A DNA stretch of 64,000 bases from positions 24,908 through 88,907 of the forward strand of contig NZ_JALKFX010000009.1 of NCBI RefSeq assembly GCF_023243045.1, read 5' to 3'. A program made the position numbers and the translations under genes. Under the pieces are notes generated by a model. It saw only the letters and a program-made list of their open reading frames with translations, made no database searches and had not been told where the DNA came from. The first letter of the stretch is position 1. The number at the start of each line of letters is the position of its first letter. The DNA comes from Frankia sp. AgB32. Lineage in GTDB: Bacteria > Actinomycetota > Actinomycetes > Frankiales > Frankiaceae. Shown one piece after another: positions 39,980 through 49,530 of this stretch.

Positions 39980-41029
39980 ATGACCCGGTCCCCGGCCGAC
40001 GCCGACAAGCGTGCGATCCCGCGGGCGAGGGTCTCGGCCGACCGCGTGAGCGAATCCGCGGCCGGCGCGGAGCCGGGCGAGGCCGCCGGGGCCGCGCAGA
40101 CCGGCCGCGGCGGGCGGACCGAGCAGTTCGTGGTCGAACTCGCCAACTTCAGCGGGCCGTTCGACCTGCTGCTGTCCCTCATCGCCAGGCACCGCCTCGA
40201 CGTCACCGAGGTCGCGCTGTCCCAGGTCACCGACGAGTTCGTCGCGCACATCCGCCGGCTCGGCACGCGCTTCGACCTGGGCCAGGCCACCGAGTTCCTG
40301 GTGATCGCGGCGACCCTGCTCGACCTCAAGGCCGCCCGACTGCTGCCCGGCGCGCTCTCCGAGGACGAGTCGGAGGACCTCGCCCTGCTGGAGGCCCGCG
40401 ACCTGCTGTTCGCCCGGCTGCTCCAGTACAAGGCCTACAAGGAGGCCGCCGGGCTGTTCGCCGGGCTGATGGCGCTGGAGTCCCGGCACGTCCCGCGCGC
40501 GGTGCCGCTGGAGGCCCGCTACGCCGACGCGCTGCCCGAGGTCCAGCTCGGCATCGGACCCACCGAGCTCGCGGCGCTCGCGGCGCGGCTGCGGGAGCCG
40601 GCGTTGCCCCCGCTGGTCGCCACCGACCATGTGCACCTGCCCAGGGTCAGTGTCCGCGAGCATATGATCGCGATCATCGGGCTGCTGCGCGAGCTCGGCA
40701 CCGCGGACTTCCGCACCCTGTGCGCCGGCTGCCGGCAGACGATCGAGGTCGTCGCCCGGTTCCTGGCGCTGCTGGAGCTGTTCCGGGAGGGGCGGATCTC
40801 GTTCGACCAGGAGATCCCGCTCGGTGAACTGATCGTGCGCTGGATCGCGGTGGACGATGACGGCAAGGGCGATCTGGTCTCGGTCGGCCGCGGCCTGTAC
40901 GGCGACGACCACGACGGCGACGACCACGACGGCGACGACCACGACGGCGACGACCACGACGGCGACAGGGCCGCCCACGCGGGAGCGGGCGATCCGGGCG
41001 CCGACGTCGCGCGAAGGGAGGCATCGTGA
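39980..41029 (+). CDS. scpA: segregation and condensation protein A
   Basis: Kleisin subunit of the SMC-ScpAB complex. 349 residues. The N-terminal SMC-binding part shows FSGPFDLLLSLI and LDVTEVALSQVTDEF. The middle ATEFLVIAATLLDLKAARLLP is highly typical. A winged-helix end contains FLALLELFREGRISFDQE. The tail is longer than usual because of four GDDHD repeats. The stop overlaps the GTG of scpB (GTGA). Confidence 0.95.
   Translation: MTRSPADADKRAIPRARVSADRVSESAAGAEPGEAAGAAQTGRGGRTEQFVVELANFSGPFDLLLSLIARHRLDVTEVALSQVTDEFVAHIRRLGTRFDLGQATEFLVIAATLLDLKAARLLPGALSEDESEDLALLEARDLLFARLLQYKAYKEAAGLFAGLMALESRHVPRAVPLEARYADALPEVQLGIGPTELAALAARLREPALPPLVATDHVHLPRVSVREHMIAIIGLLRELGTADFRTLCAGCRQTIEVVARFLALLELFREGRISFDQEIPLGELIVRWIAVDDDGKGDLVSVGRGLYGDDHDGDDHDGDDHDGDDHDGDRAAHAGAGDPGADVARREAS
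40901..40960 (+). repeat. 15-bp in-frame minisatellite in scpA
   Basis: Four exact copies of GGCGACGACCACGAC giving an acidic GDDHD tail. Confidence 0.95.
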
Positions 41030-41703
41030 CCCGTCCCTCGGACGACTCCGACGTCACCGCGGGCACCGTCCCGGACGGCGAGCCGACAGGTGGCGAGCGG
41101 CCGCGCGGTGAGTCGCGCCGCGGCGGTCCGGCGCGGGGTGGGCCGCCGGCGGCCGGCGAGCGCCCGCCGCTGGCCGCGCTGCTGGAGGCGGTGCTCATGG
41201 TCGCGGAGCGGCCGGTCGGGGTGGCCGAGCTCGCCACCGGTCTCGGCGCGTCCGCCCGGGAGATCGAGCGGCTGCTGCCCGAGCTTGCCGAGGACTACGT
41301 CCGCGCGGGCCGCGGGTTCCGGCTGCGCCACGTCGGCGCCGGCTGGCGATACTACACCGCCGACGAGTGCGCGCCGTGGGTGGAGAGCTTCGTGCTCGCC
41401 GGCCAGTCGGCGCGGCTGAGCCAGGCGGCGCTGGAGACCCTCGCCGTCGTCGCCTACCAGCAGCCGGTCAGCCGGGGCCGGATCGCCGCCGTGCGCGGGG
41501 TGTCCGCCGACGGAACCATCCGCACCCTGACGGCGCGCCGCCTCGTCGAGGAGGTCGGGCACGACCGCGAGACCGGTGCGATCCTCTACGGTACGACCGA
41601 CTACTTCCTGGAGCGGATGGGCCTGCGCGACCTCGACGAGCTGCCGCCGCTGGCCCCCCTGCTGCCCGGCCTCGATGATCTGGATGACATCGTCGTCCCG
41701 TGA
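41026..41703 (+). CDS. scpB: segregation and condensation protein B
   Basis: Partner of ScpA in the SMC complex. 225 residues; about 42 disordered residues, then the two winged-helix domains with LLEAVLMVAERPV, ETLAVVAYQQPVSRGRIAAVRGV and TTDYFLERMGL. Overlaps scpA by four bases and is translationally coupled. Confidence 0.95.
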   Translation: MTRPSDDSDVTAGTVPDGEPTGGERPRGESRRGGPARGGPPAAGERPPLAALLEAVLMVAERPVGVAELATGLGASAREIERLLPELAEDYVRAGRGFRLRHVGAGWRYYTADECAPWVESFVLAGQSARLSQAALETLAVVAYQQPVSRGRIAAVRGVSADGTIRTLTARRLVEEVGHDRETGAILYGTTDYFLERMGLRDLDELPPLAPLLPGLDDLDDIVVP

Positions 41704-41767
41704 ACCGCATGTCCCCTCCGACCAGTCAGATCTGTTCGATCTGTCCGACACATGAGCTGGTGGCCTG

Positions 41768-42511
41768 ATGACCCGACCCGCGTCCGACGAGGGAATCCGG
41801 CTGCAGAAGGTGCTCGCCGCCGCCGGCGTGGGCTCCCGCCGCCACAGCGAGGAGCTCATCGCCGCCGGCCGGGTCCGCGTCGACGGCACCGTTGTCCGCG
41901 AGCAGGGCCGCCGCGTCGACCCGGAGCTGGCGGTCATCGAGGTCGACGGCGAGCGGATCGTGACCCGCGCCGGGCTCGTCCACCTGGCGTTGAACAAGCC
42001 GCGCGGCGTGCTCACGGCGATGTCCGACGACCGCGGCCGGCCGACCATCGCCGACCTGCTCACCGAGTTCGGCGCGGGGCTGTTCCACGTCGGTCGTCTC
42101 GACGCCGACAGCGAGGGCCTGCTGATCGTCACCAACGACGGCGAGCTCGCCCACCGGCTGACCCATCCGTCCTACTCCGTGCCGAAGACCTACCTCGTCG
42201 AGGTCTCCGGGCCGCTGCGCCGCGAGGTCCCGCGCACGCTGCGCCTGGGCGTCGAGCTGGAGGACGGCCTCGCGAAGGCCGACTCGGTGCGCGTCGTCGA
42301 CAACGCGAACGGCCGGGTCATGCTGGAGATCGTCGTGCACGAGGGGCGCAAGCGCATCGTGCGCCGGATGCTGGCCAGCGTCGGCTACCCGGTGCGCCGG
42401 CTGGTGCGCACGAACCTCGGCACGGTCCACCTTGGAACGCTGCGTGCCGGCCGCGCGCGTCACCTCACTCGGCACGAGGTCGGATCGCTCTACCGCAGCG
42501 TCAACCTCTGA
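41768..42511 (+). CDS. rluB: RluB/RsuA-family pseudouridine synthase
   Basis: 247 residues. The S4 domain IRLQKVLAAAGVGSRR at the N-terminus is followed by NKPRGVLTAMSDDRGR and the catalytic GRLDADSEGLL. The later HEGRKRIVRRML is the family's typical motif. Modifies large-subunit (or small-subunit) rRNA. It follows scpB by 64 bp, as in most Gram-positive genomes. Confidence 0.93.
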   Translation: MTRPASDEGIRLQKVLAAAGVGSRRHSEELIAAGRVRVDGTVVREQGRRVDPELAVIEVDGERIVTRAGLVHLALNKPRGVLTAMSDDRGRPTIADLLTEFGAGLFHVGRLDADSEGLLIVTNDGELAHRLTHPSYSVPKTYLVEVSGPLRREVPRTLRLGVELEDGLAKADSVRVVDNANGRVMLEIVVHEGRKRIVRRMLASVGYPVRRLVRTNLGTVHLGTLRAGRARHLTRHEVGSLYRSVNL

Positions 42512-42533
42512 TGGCCCCATAGGCTGTCATCTC

Positions 42534-43646
42534 ATGGTCGCATCGGGCTGGGAGCCAGCCAGACTGCCGCAGCTGCGCCGGGTCGGCGTCGTCGGAACAG
42601 GGCTCATCGGCACCAGCATCGGGCTCGCGCTGTCCGCGCGGGGCATCGAGGTGCTGCTCCGGGACGCCGACGACGCCCAGGTCGCCATCGCGGAGAAGAT
42701 GGGCGCCGGGCGACGCTGGGCGGGGGAGCGCGTCGAGCACGCCGTCATCGCCACCCCGCTGCCGACGATCGCCCGGGAGGTGCGCGCTCTGACGCAGGGC
42801 GGCCTCGCCGACACGGTCAGCGACGCCGGCAGTGTCAAGGTGCGCCCGCTGGTCGAGGGCGTCCAGCTCGGCTGTGACCTGTCGACGTGGTGCCCGGCGC
42901 ATCCGATCGCCGGCCGGGAGCGCCACGGCGCGGTATCGGCCCGGGCCGACCTGTTCGCCGAGCGGGTGTGGGCCGTCTGCCCCGTGCCGCACACCGGGTC
43001 CGCGGCGCTGCACGCCACCGTCGCGGTGGCGCTGGCCTGCGGCGCGACCCCCGTGCGCACCACCCCGCGCCACCATGACGAGGCGATGGCGGCGCTCTCG
43101 CACGTGCCGCAGATCGTCGCCAGCGCGCTCGCGGGCTCCGTCGTCGGGCTCGCCCCCCAGGACGTCCCGCTGGCCGGCCAGGGCTTCCGGGACACCACGC
43201 GGCTCGCCGAGAGCGACGCCGGCCTGTGGGCCGGGATCATCGAGGGCAACCGGGTGCCGATCGCGCGCCGGGTACGCGAGCTCGGCGCGCGGCTCGGCGC
43301 GCTCGCCGACGTCCTCGACGCGGGGGCGGCCGACGACGTCACCGCGGCGGTGACCCGCCTGATGCGCGAAGGGCATGACGGCCGTGCCCGGCTGCCCCGC
43401 AAGGCCGGCGCGTCGCCGCGGGAGTGGGGCTGGATCGGCGTCGTGCTCGACGACCGACCCGGCCAGCTCGCCGCGATCGTCGGGCTGATCGGCGACTGGC
43501 AGGTGAACATCGAGGACGTCGGACCGTTCGAGCACAGCCTCGACGCGCCCGCCGGGATCGTGGAGCTCGCCGTCGATCCGGCGGCCGCCGACGAGGTCGT
43601 CGAGCGGCTCGCAGCGACCGGTTGGACGGCATACCGCCGATCCTGA
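42534..43646 (+). CDS. tyrA: prephenate dehydrogenase
   Basis: Converts prephenate to 4-hydroxyphenylpyruvate in tyrosine synthesis. 370 residues. The Rossmann motif GVVGTGLIGTSIGLAL sits at the start; HPIAGRE and SHVPQIVAS are the substrate-site motifs. The C-terminal 75 residues form an ACT domain (VVLDDRPGQLAAIVGLIGD), which suggests feedback control by tyrosine. The ATG at 42534 is 22 bp after rluB. Confidence 0.93.
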   Translation: MVASGWEPARLPQLRRVGVVGTGLIGTSIGLALSARGIEVLLRDADDAQVAIAEKMGAGRRWAGERVEHAVIATPLPTIAREVRALTQGGLADTVSDAGSVKVRPLVEGVQLGCDLSTWCPAHPIAGRERHGAVSARADLFAERVWAVCPVPHTGSAALHATVAVALACGATPVRTTPRHHDEAMAALSHVPQIVASALAGSVVGLAPQDVPLAGQGFRDTTRLAESDAGLWAGIIEGNRVPIARRVRELGARLGALADVLDAGAADDVTAAVTRLMREGHDGRARLPRKAGASPREWGWIGVVLDDRPGQLAAIVGLIGDWQVNIEDVGPFEHSLDAPAGIVELAVDPAAADEVVERLAATGWTAYRRS

Positions 43647-43891
43647 CCCGCCACCGAGTAGCCTGATCCGGGTCGCACGTGTCGGATCGCCAGGCATGAC
43701 GCGGCCAACGGGTTGACGACGCCGGCCCGCGCGTGGGCCGGGACGCGTCGGCAGCCCTCCGACGGGCCGCCGTCGGGGCCCCGGCGTCCGGTCTGTGACC
43801 GGACCGCGCCGTACGCCCCGACCGGGGCGGTGCGCGATGCCGCGCCCGCGCGGCCCGACGACTCTCATCGTGTCCGGGACGGAGGAAACGG

Positions 43892-44698
43892 GTGGAGCCC
43901 GACCAGGGGTCTGCGCTGCCGGCGGGCGAGTTCGCCGCCGACGGGGCGAAGGGAACGTCCGGGCCGCACGGAGCCGGGGGTGCCGCGCTGACGCGCCCCC
44001 GCGACCCGGGCGAGGGCCTGGTCGTCGCGGTGGACGGCCCGGGCGGGTCCGGCAAGAGCACCGGGGCCCGCGAACTCGCGCGGCGCCTCGGCCTGCGTTA
44101 CCTCGACACCGGTGCGATGTACCGGGCGGTCACCCAGCTCGCGCTGGAACGGCGCATCGACCTCGAGGACCAGCAGGCCGTCGCGGAGATCGCCGAGCGG
44201 GCCGTGCTGACGATCGGCACCGATCCGGACGAGCCGTCCGTCGCCGTCGACGGGATCAGGGTCGACGCCGAGATCCGCACCCGCGCGGTCACCAACGCGG
44301 TCAGCGCGGTCGCCGCGGTGCCCGTCGTCCGGGCCCGGCTCGTCGCCCAGCAGCGTCAGTTGATCGAGTCCGCGCGGGCGGCCGGCGGCATCGTCGTCGA
44401 GGGCCGCGACATCGGTTCCGTCGTCGCGCCGGACGCGCCGATCAAGGTGTTCCTCACCGCGTCGACCGAGGTCCGCGCCCTGCGCCGGTCCCGCCAGCTC
44501 GGGGAGAAGGGCGTGGACGACGTCGCGCGCACCCTCGCCGAGCTCGGTCGGCGCGACGCCCTGGACAGCAACCGGGCCGCGGACCCGCTCGCCATCCCCG
44601 CCGGGGCGATCGTGCTCGACTCCACCGCGCTGAGCGTGCCCGAGGTGGTCGACGAGGTGCTGCGGCACTGCGGTCAGTCGACCAACGTGACGACATGA
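43892..44698 (+). CDS. cmk: cytidylate kinase
   Basis: Phosphorylates CMP and dCMP. 268 residues; about 42 variable residues, then VDGPGGSGKSTGARELAR with the P-loop, YLDTGAMYRAVT and VEGRDIGSVV, all diagnostic. The 245 bp before it show nothing else. A GGAGG is present about 10 bp before the GTG. Its stop overlaps the next ATG (ATGA). Confidence 0.95.
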   Translation: MEPDQGSALPAGEFAADGAKGTSGPHGAGGAALTRPRDPGEGLVVAVDGPGGSGKSTGARELARRLGLRYLDTGAMYRAVTQLALERRIDLEDQQAVAEIAERAVLTIGTDPDEPSVAVDGIRVDAEIRTRAVTNAVSAVAAVPVVRARLVAQQRQLIESARAAGGIVVEGRDIGSVVAPDAPIKVFLTASTEVRALRRSRQLGEKGVDDVARTLAELGRRDALDSNRAADPLAIPAGAIVLDSTALSVPEVVDEVLRHCGQSTNVTT

Positions 44699-45537
44699 CC
44701 GCCCCCGAGCAGCCCACCGCCGACCGGCTCGACCTCGAGCAGGCCAGGCCGACCGCGTCCGCGGCGCCCCTCGTCGCCGAGCCCGCCGTCGCCGAGCCTG
44801 TCGCGGCTGAGCCCGTGGTCGCGGCTGAGCCCGCCGTCGCCAAACCCGCCGCCGCGGGTGCCGCGTTGCACCGGGGGGCCGCCTCGGCGGTCTACAACGA
44901 TCTTCCGCACCGGGTGCTCAAGCCCGGCGTCCGCAGGATCCTCAACAGGCTGGTCATGCGGGTGCGCCTGGAAGGCGTGGAGAACGTTCCCGTCGGTGAG
45001 CCGCTGATCTTCGCAGGCAACCACAGCAGCTGGATCGATGGTCCACTGGTCGTGATCGAGGCGCCTCGGACCGTGCGCTGCCTGGTAAAGTCCGAGATGT
45101 ACACCCGCGTGGTCGGCCGGCTGCTGCTGATCAGCGGACAGATCCCGATCGACCGCGGCCGGCCCGACCGGGAGGCTCTGCACACGGCGCTGGACGAGCT
45201 GTCCCGCGGCGGGGCCATCGGGGTGTTCCCCGAGGGCACGCGCGGCAGTGGGGAGATGGCCGCCGTCCAGCACGGCATCGCTTACCTGGCTGTGCACAGC
45301 CGCTGCCGGGTGCTGCCCGTGGCCTGCATCAACACGGCAGCGGCGCTGCCGAAGGGCGCGCGGTGGCCGCGCCGCTCCGTTCAGGTGCGGGTCGTCTTCG
45401 GCAAGCCGTTCGACGTGGACGTCCCGGCGAATCCCCGGTCGCGGCGCGCGCTCGCCGCCGTCGCCGAGGACATTCGGGTGCGCCTGCTGGACCACCTTGA
45501 GACAGCCCGTGCCGACCACGGCCAATCCGCCGCGTGA
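44695..45537 (+). CDS. plsC: 1-acylglycerol-3-phosphate acyltransferase
   Basis: 280 residues. The acyltransferase motif NHSSWID holds the His110-x4-Asp115 pair. FPEGTRGSG and the IPIDRGRPD motif follow. Makes phosphatidic acid at the membrane. The first 60 residues are Ala/Pro/Glu repeats ([16 protein letters not shown]). Coupled to cmk by a four-base overlap; cmk-plsC-der is the normal actinobacterial order. Confidence 0.93.
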   Translation: MTAPEQPTADRLDLEQARPTASAAPLVAEPAVAEPVAAEPVVAAEPAVAKPAAAGAALHRGAASAVYNDLPHRVLKPGVRRILNRLVMRVRLEGVENVPVGEPLIFAGNHSSWIDGPLVVIEAPRTVRCLVKSEMYTRVVGRLLLISGQIPIDRGRPDREALHTALDELSRGGAIGVFPEGTRGSGEMAAVQHGIAYLAVHSRCRVLPVACINTAAALPKGARWPRRSVQVRVVFGKPFDVDVPANPRSRRALAAVAEDIRVRLLDHLETARADHGQSAA

Positions 45538-45577
45538 CCGACGAGGCTCACCGGACCCGAAGACAGGTACCACAGCC

Positions 45578-47050
45578 ATGGCAGTGATGAACGGACGGGA
45601 CACCCGCATGAATCGCGACGGTGCGGTCGAGGACGGCGCGCTCGGCGACGGTCTGCAGGGAGACGGCGTGCTCGTCGGTGCGGGGACCGGCGAGGACGGC
45701 CCGGCGTTGTTCGGCCCGGCGCTCGGCCAGCCGGTCGTCGCCGTCGTCGGCCGGCCGAACGTCGGCAAGTCGACGCTGGTCAACCGGGTTCTCGGCCGCC
45801 GCGCCGCAGTTGTGGAGGACGTCCCCGGCGTGACCCGCGACCGGATCGCCTACGACGCGGTGTGGAACGGCCGCCGGTTCACCCTCGTCGACACCGGCGG
45901 CTGGGAGCCGGACGCCTCCGGGCTCGCCGCCCAGGTCTCCGAGCAGGCCCGCGCCGCGCTCGACACCGCCGACGCGCTGCTGTTCATCGTCGACGTCACC
46001 ACCGGTGCCACCGACGCGGACGAGGCTGTCGCCCGGGTGCTGCACCGCAGTGGCCTGCCCGTCATCCTCGTTGCCAACAAGGTCGACGACGCCCGGACCG
46101 AGTCCGACGCGGCGGCGCTGTGGGGCCTTGGCCTCGGCGAGCCGCACCCGGTGTCCGCACTGCACGGCCGGGGCAGCGGTGACCTGCTCGACGCGGTGCT
46201 CGCGGTGCTGCCCGAGGCGCCGCGCGAGGTGTTCAACGAAGCCGGCGGCCCGCGCCGGGTGGCGCTCATCGGCCGGCCGAACGTCGGCAAGTCCAGCCTG
46301 CTCAACCGGATCGCCGGCAGCCGGCGCTCGCTCGTGCACGACGTCGCCGGCACCACCCGCGACCCCGTCGACGAACTGGTCACCGTCGGCGGCGAGGAGT
46401 GGATGTTCATCGACACCGCCGGGCTGCGCCGGCGCGTTCGGGAGGCCTCGGGCGCCGAGTACTACTCGTCGCTGCGCACCGCCTCCGCGCTGGACGCCGC
46501 CGAGGTCGCCATCGTCCTGCTGGACGCCTCCGAGCCGCTCACCGAGCAGGACCAGCGGGTCATCTCGATGGTCGTCGACGCCGGCCGTGCGCTCGTCCTC
46601 GCGTTCAACAAGTGGGACCTCGTCGACGAGGACCGGCGCTACACCCTCGAGCAGGAGATCTCCCGCGACCTCGCCCGGGTCGCCTGGGCACCGCGGGTGA
46701 ACGTCTCCGCCCAGACCGGTCGTGCCACCGAACGCCTCGCCCCGGCGCTGCGCACGTCCCTGGATTCCTGGGGCACCCGGATTTCGACCGGCCGCCTCAA
46801 CACCTGGCTCGGCGAGGTGACGGGTGCCACCCCGCCGCCGGCCCGCGGCGGCAAGGTGCCGAAGATCCTTTTTGCCACCCAGGCCGGCGTCCGCCCACCG
46901 CGTTTCGTCGTGTTCACCACCGGCTTCCTGGAGCCGACCTACCGCCGCTTCCTGGAGCGACGCCTGCGCGAGGACTTCGGCTTCGCCGGCTCGCCGATCT
47001 CGATCTCGGTACGGGTCCGCGAACGCAACGACCGCCGTCGTCCCGGCTGA
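45578..47050 (+). CDS. der: ribosome biogenesis GTPase Der (EngA)
   Basis: 490 residues with two tandem GTPase domains. G1 motifs GRPNVGKS at 58-65 and 232-239; DTGGWE and DTAGLRR for G3; NKVD and NKWD for G4. A C-terminal KH-like domain follows ([30 protein letters not shown], split here only by description of its core). It helps assemble the 50S subunit. The ATG at 45578 is chosen 40 bp after plsC; a second ATG at 45587 is close. Confidence 0.95.
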   Translation: MAVMNGRDTRMNRDGAVEDGALGDGLQGDGVLVGAGTGEDGPALFGPALGQPVVAVVGRPNVGKSTLVNRVLGRRAAVVEDVPGVTRDRIAYDAVWNGRRFTLVDTGGWEPDASGLAAQVSEQARAALDTADALLFIVDVTTGATDADEAVARVLHRSGLPVILVANKVDDARTESDAAALWGLGLGEPHPVSALHGRGSGDLLDAVLAVLPEAPREVFNEAGGPRRVALIGRPNVGKSSLLNRIAGSRRSLVHDVAGTTRDPVDELVTVGGEEWMFIDTAGLRRRVREASGAEYYSSLRTASALDAAEVAIVLLDASEPLTEQDQRVISMVVDAGRALVLAFNKWDLVDEDRRYTLEQEISRDLARVAWAPRVNVSAQTGRATERLAPALRTSLDSWGTRISTGRLNTWLGEVTGATPPPARGGKVPKILFATQAGVRPPRFVVFTTGFLEPTYRRFLERRLREDFGFAGSPISISVRVRERNDRRRPG

Positions 47051-47436
47051 TCCTCGGCCCGGCGGCGGCACGGCGCCCGAAGCGCGCTGTCCACACGGGT
47101 CCCTCCGCTCACGGCGCTTCCCGGCCCGCACGCGTCCCTCCGTCGACACGGTTCCCGCCTGAAGCGCAGTCCTCCGCCAACGGGTTTCGCCCGTCCCGGG
47201 TTCCCTCGTCCACAGGGCTTCTGGTCCACAGGGCTCCGCCCGTCCCAGGTCCCCCGATCCACAGCGCTCCCTCGTCCGCAGCGCGGCCCCGGTGAGGGTG
47301 ACGAGAACGGTCCGGACCTGCTGTCGTCGACGGCCTGACTGTTCGGTACTCGGGCGGCGGCCTCCACCACCTCACCCCGGTGATGGCGTGTCCGCGCGAG
47401 TTGTTGTGATGGCCGGCCGGGATCGGTAGACGTCTG
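47051..47436. other. intergenic stretch with degenerate repeats
   Basis: No supported gene. Loose repeats of TCCACAGGGCTYCG/CCCGTCCCAGGT-like units at about 47090-47280 give low-complexity frames on both strands. Lies between convergent genes. Confidence 0.5.
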
Positions 47437-48177
47437 TCAGGACGTCCTGTGGCTGGAGTGTGTGGAGGGGAGGTCGGCGTGGGTTGCCGCGCCCGGCCAG
47501 CGGAGGATGCGCGGCGCGTCGGGGCTTTCGTTGTCGATCAGTATGTCGGCGTGCTCCTGAGGTGCGGCGTGAAGAAAATAGATGCTCTGGCCGGGCAGGT
47601 AGCGGGCCAGATACCGGTCACGAACGGCTCCAGGTGATCCGAACAGCTCGATGTCGCGGTGCAGGGCTCGTCGGAGTGACTCGGCGGGGCTGATCTGGAG
47701 GAAGACGCTCAGGTCCCAGCAGGCGGAAAGCTCCTCGCGGAGAAGGAAGACACCGTCGAGGAGCAGCACGGCGTCGGGTGCGGCGAGCCGGGCAGGTTCA
47801 TCGACGGCCGCGTCGATGCGGAAGTCGAAGGCGGCGGGACGATAGAGCCGGTTGCCGCTCGGTCCGAGCGGGTCGAGGAGCAGACGCCGCAGGGCGTCGT
47901 AGTCGAAGGCGTCGAAGAAGTAACCCTCGGGAGAGAGGGAACCTCGCCGTCGGCGGACCGAGACCGGATGGTGGAACGCGTCGATGCTGGCCCGAATGAC
48001 TGGGCGGCCGCGTTCGGCAAGCCTGCGGGCGACCTCGTCGGCCAGGATTGTCTTTCCCGCCGCGTCCGGGCCGTCGACAGCGACACGAAGTGTCTGACCG
48101 GAGTGAGCTGCGATGAGCAGGTCGGTGAGAGCGCGAAGGACCGCAGTGCGGGCGCCCCGGGCTTCAGCGGCAGTCAT
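47437..48177 (-). CDS. uridine kinase-like P-loop protein
   Basis: 246 residues. AVDGPDAAGKTILADEVA is the P-loop, IRASIDAFHHP the likely acceptor site, and FDAFDYDALRRLLLDPL and LLLDGVFLL fit the uridine kinase/phosphoribulokinase-like group. Actinobacterial genomes often encode this type, annotated uridine kinase. The ATG at 48177 with GGAG upstream is chosen; an in-frame ATG at 48192 is possible. The frame runs on upstream through the tRNA gene, which is spurious. Confidence 0.85.
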   Translation of the reverse strand: MTAAEARGARTAVLRALTDLLIAAHSGQTLRVAVDGPDAAGKTILADEVARRLAERGRPVIRASIDAFHHPVSVRRRRGSLSPEGYFFDAFDYDALRRLLLDPLGPSGNRLYRPAAFDFRIDAAVDEPARLAAPDAVLLLDGVFLLREELSACWDLSVFLQISPAESLRRALHRDIELFGSPGAVRDRYLARYLPGQSIYFLHAAPQEHADILIDNESPDAPRILRWPGAATHADLPSTHSSHRTS

Positions 48178-48362
48178 GCCGGGCGACTCCATCGATGGCG
48201 CACCAAGGTTGGTTCGGACGCGGACGTAACCCACCCATCGGTACTCAATGGCTGCCGCGGGGGAGTCCTGGCCGATATCTCGTCGGCTGGTCCCAGAATG
48301 ATCCCATAGGGAGCGCGTCGAGGCGCCCGCCCGAGTGCCGCGGTGGGCGCGCGGGCGATACG

Positions 48363-48404
48363 AAAAAGCCCGCTGGCCAGGCGGTGTGCCTGTCCAGCGG
48401 GCTT
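48363..48404 (-). terminator. intrinsic terminator after tRNA-Pro
   Basis: 11-bp inverted repeat AAGCCCGCTGG / CCAGCGGGCTT (48366-48376 and 48394-48404), followed on the minus strand by a T run (AAAAA at 48363-48367 on the plus strand). Confidence 0.85.
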
Positions 48405-48418
48405 GCGGTGATGCGTTG

Positions 48419-48492
48419 TCGGGACGACAGGATTTGAACCTGCGACCCCCAGACCCCCAGTCTGGTGCGCTACCAAGCTGCGCCACGTCCCG
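48419..48492 (-). tRNA. tRNA-Pro(GGG)
   Basis: Folds as a 74-nt cloverleaf on the minus strand: acceptor CGGGACG with CGTCCCG, anticodon stem CCAGA/TCTGG around the loop CTGGGGG (anticodon GGG), and T arm with GGTTCAAATCC. CCA is not encoded. An intrinsic terminator follows. Confidence 0.97.
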
Positions 48493-48649
48493 TACGGAAG
48501 CAACGTTACCGTACCGGAGGCCCTGAGTGTGACCGGGGGTCGCGTCGGCGTTGACGCGACCCCCGACCCTCGTGCGCGGCCCGCGTGGGACCAGGCCGAG
48601 GCCGTCACCCACGAGGGTCTCCTGCGGCTGATGCCGCGGGATGGCAGAG

Positions 48650-49189
48650 TCAGGCCGCGCCCTGGGCGCGCCGCCGAGCCACCCCTGCGCCGATCAGAAG
48701 GGCGCCGAACGCGGCACCGGCGAGCGGGATCATCGGCGAGGATGCGGGGTCGGCCATACCGCCGCCGACCACGCCCACCCCGACACCGGCGACAACGCCG
48801 ACCGGGCAGTTGCGGTTGTCCTTGTCCTTGTCTTTGTTCTTGTCCTTGTCGTCCCAGTTGAACCAGTCGTCGTTGTTGTCCTTGTTGATGTCGTCGGAAT
48901 GGGCCTGCTTGTCGTCCTTGACCTGGTCCTTGTCGTCCTTGACCTGGCCCTTGTCGTCCTTGTTCTTGTCGCCGAACAGGTCCCAGTTGTCCTTGCTGTC
49001 CTTGCTGTCCTTGTCGTCCTTGTCGTCCTTGTCGTCTCTGTTGCCGACGCAGTTGTCTTTGTTGTTGATCCCGTCGCCCTTGTCGTCGAACGCGTGGGCG
49101 GCAGCCAGGCTTGGCCCCAAGGTCAGTACAACGCTCGCCGCGCTGGACATCGCAAGGACGGCGGCGCCGCGCCCCATACCCTTCTTCAC
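48650..49189 (-). CDS. secreted Asp/Lys-rich surface protein
   Basis: 179 residues. Signal peptide at the N-terminus (KKGMGRGAAVLAM then SSAASVVLTLG and ending AAAHA). The mature part is dominated by DDKD, KDKN and DSKD repeats, encoded by runs of TTGTCC/TTGTCG on the plus strand. A C-terminal Gly/Val stretch, a hydrophobic segment (MIPLAGAAFGALLIGAGVA) and RRR form a sorting-signal-like tail, but no LPxTG is present. GAGAGGGG before the GTG at 49189 supports the start. It is divergent from a sortase gene, which may anchor it (inference). Confidence 0.75.
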   Translation of the reverse strand: MKKGMGRGAAVLAMSSAASVVLTLGPSLAAAHAFDDKGDGINNKDNCVGNRDDKDDKDDKDSKDSKDNWDLFGDKNKDDKGQVKDDKDQVKDDKQAHSDDINKDNNDDWFNWDDKDKNKDKDKDNRNCPVGVVAGVGVGVVGGGMADPASSPMIPLAGAAFGALLIGAGVARRRAQGAA

Positions 49190-49530
49190 GTGGTCCCCTC
49201 TCTCACTGATGGTGATCGTGCCATCACTGCGAGTGACACCATAGCGAGTGGGTGTGGCGATGCGCGCCAAGCGCACCGGGCGTGGTGCGGCCGGATTCGC
49301 CGGCTCGCGTGGCGCTGAGCGTGCCGTTATGTCACGGGATGTTGAATTTCGTCTGACCTGGGGGCCGGGGCGCGCGCGGTCGCGCGGTCCGTCGACCACT
49401 CCTCACCGATTGTGCCCTCTCGGATCGTTACAGTGACGGTCGGTGAAGTGGTTGTGGTCTTGGTGCAAGCGGCCCCGAAGGTCTGGGGACATGCGGTGGC
49501 CGGCGGCCGGGCCTGTGGACGGGAGGGACT

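Noticed and set aside
47437-48612. Long minus-strand frame (391 codons) extending the uridine-kinase-like gene upstream
   Set aside because: Its first part is a translation of tRNA-Pro (the well-known VAQLGSAPDWGSGGRRF artefact). The real gene begins at 48177.
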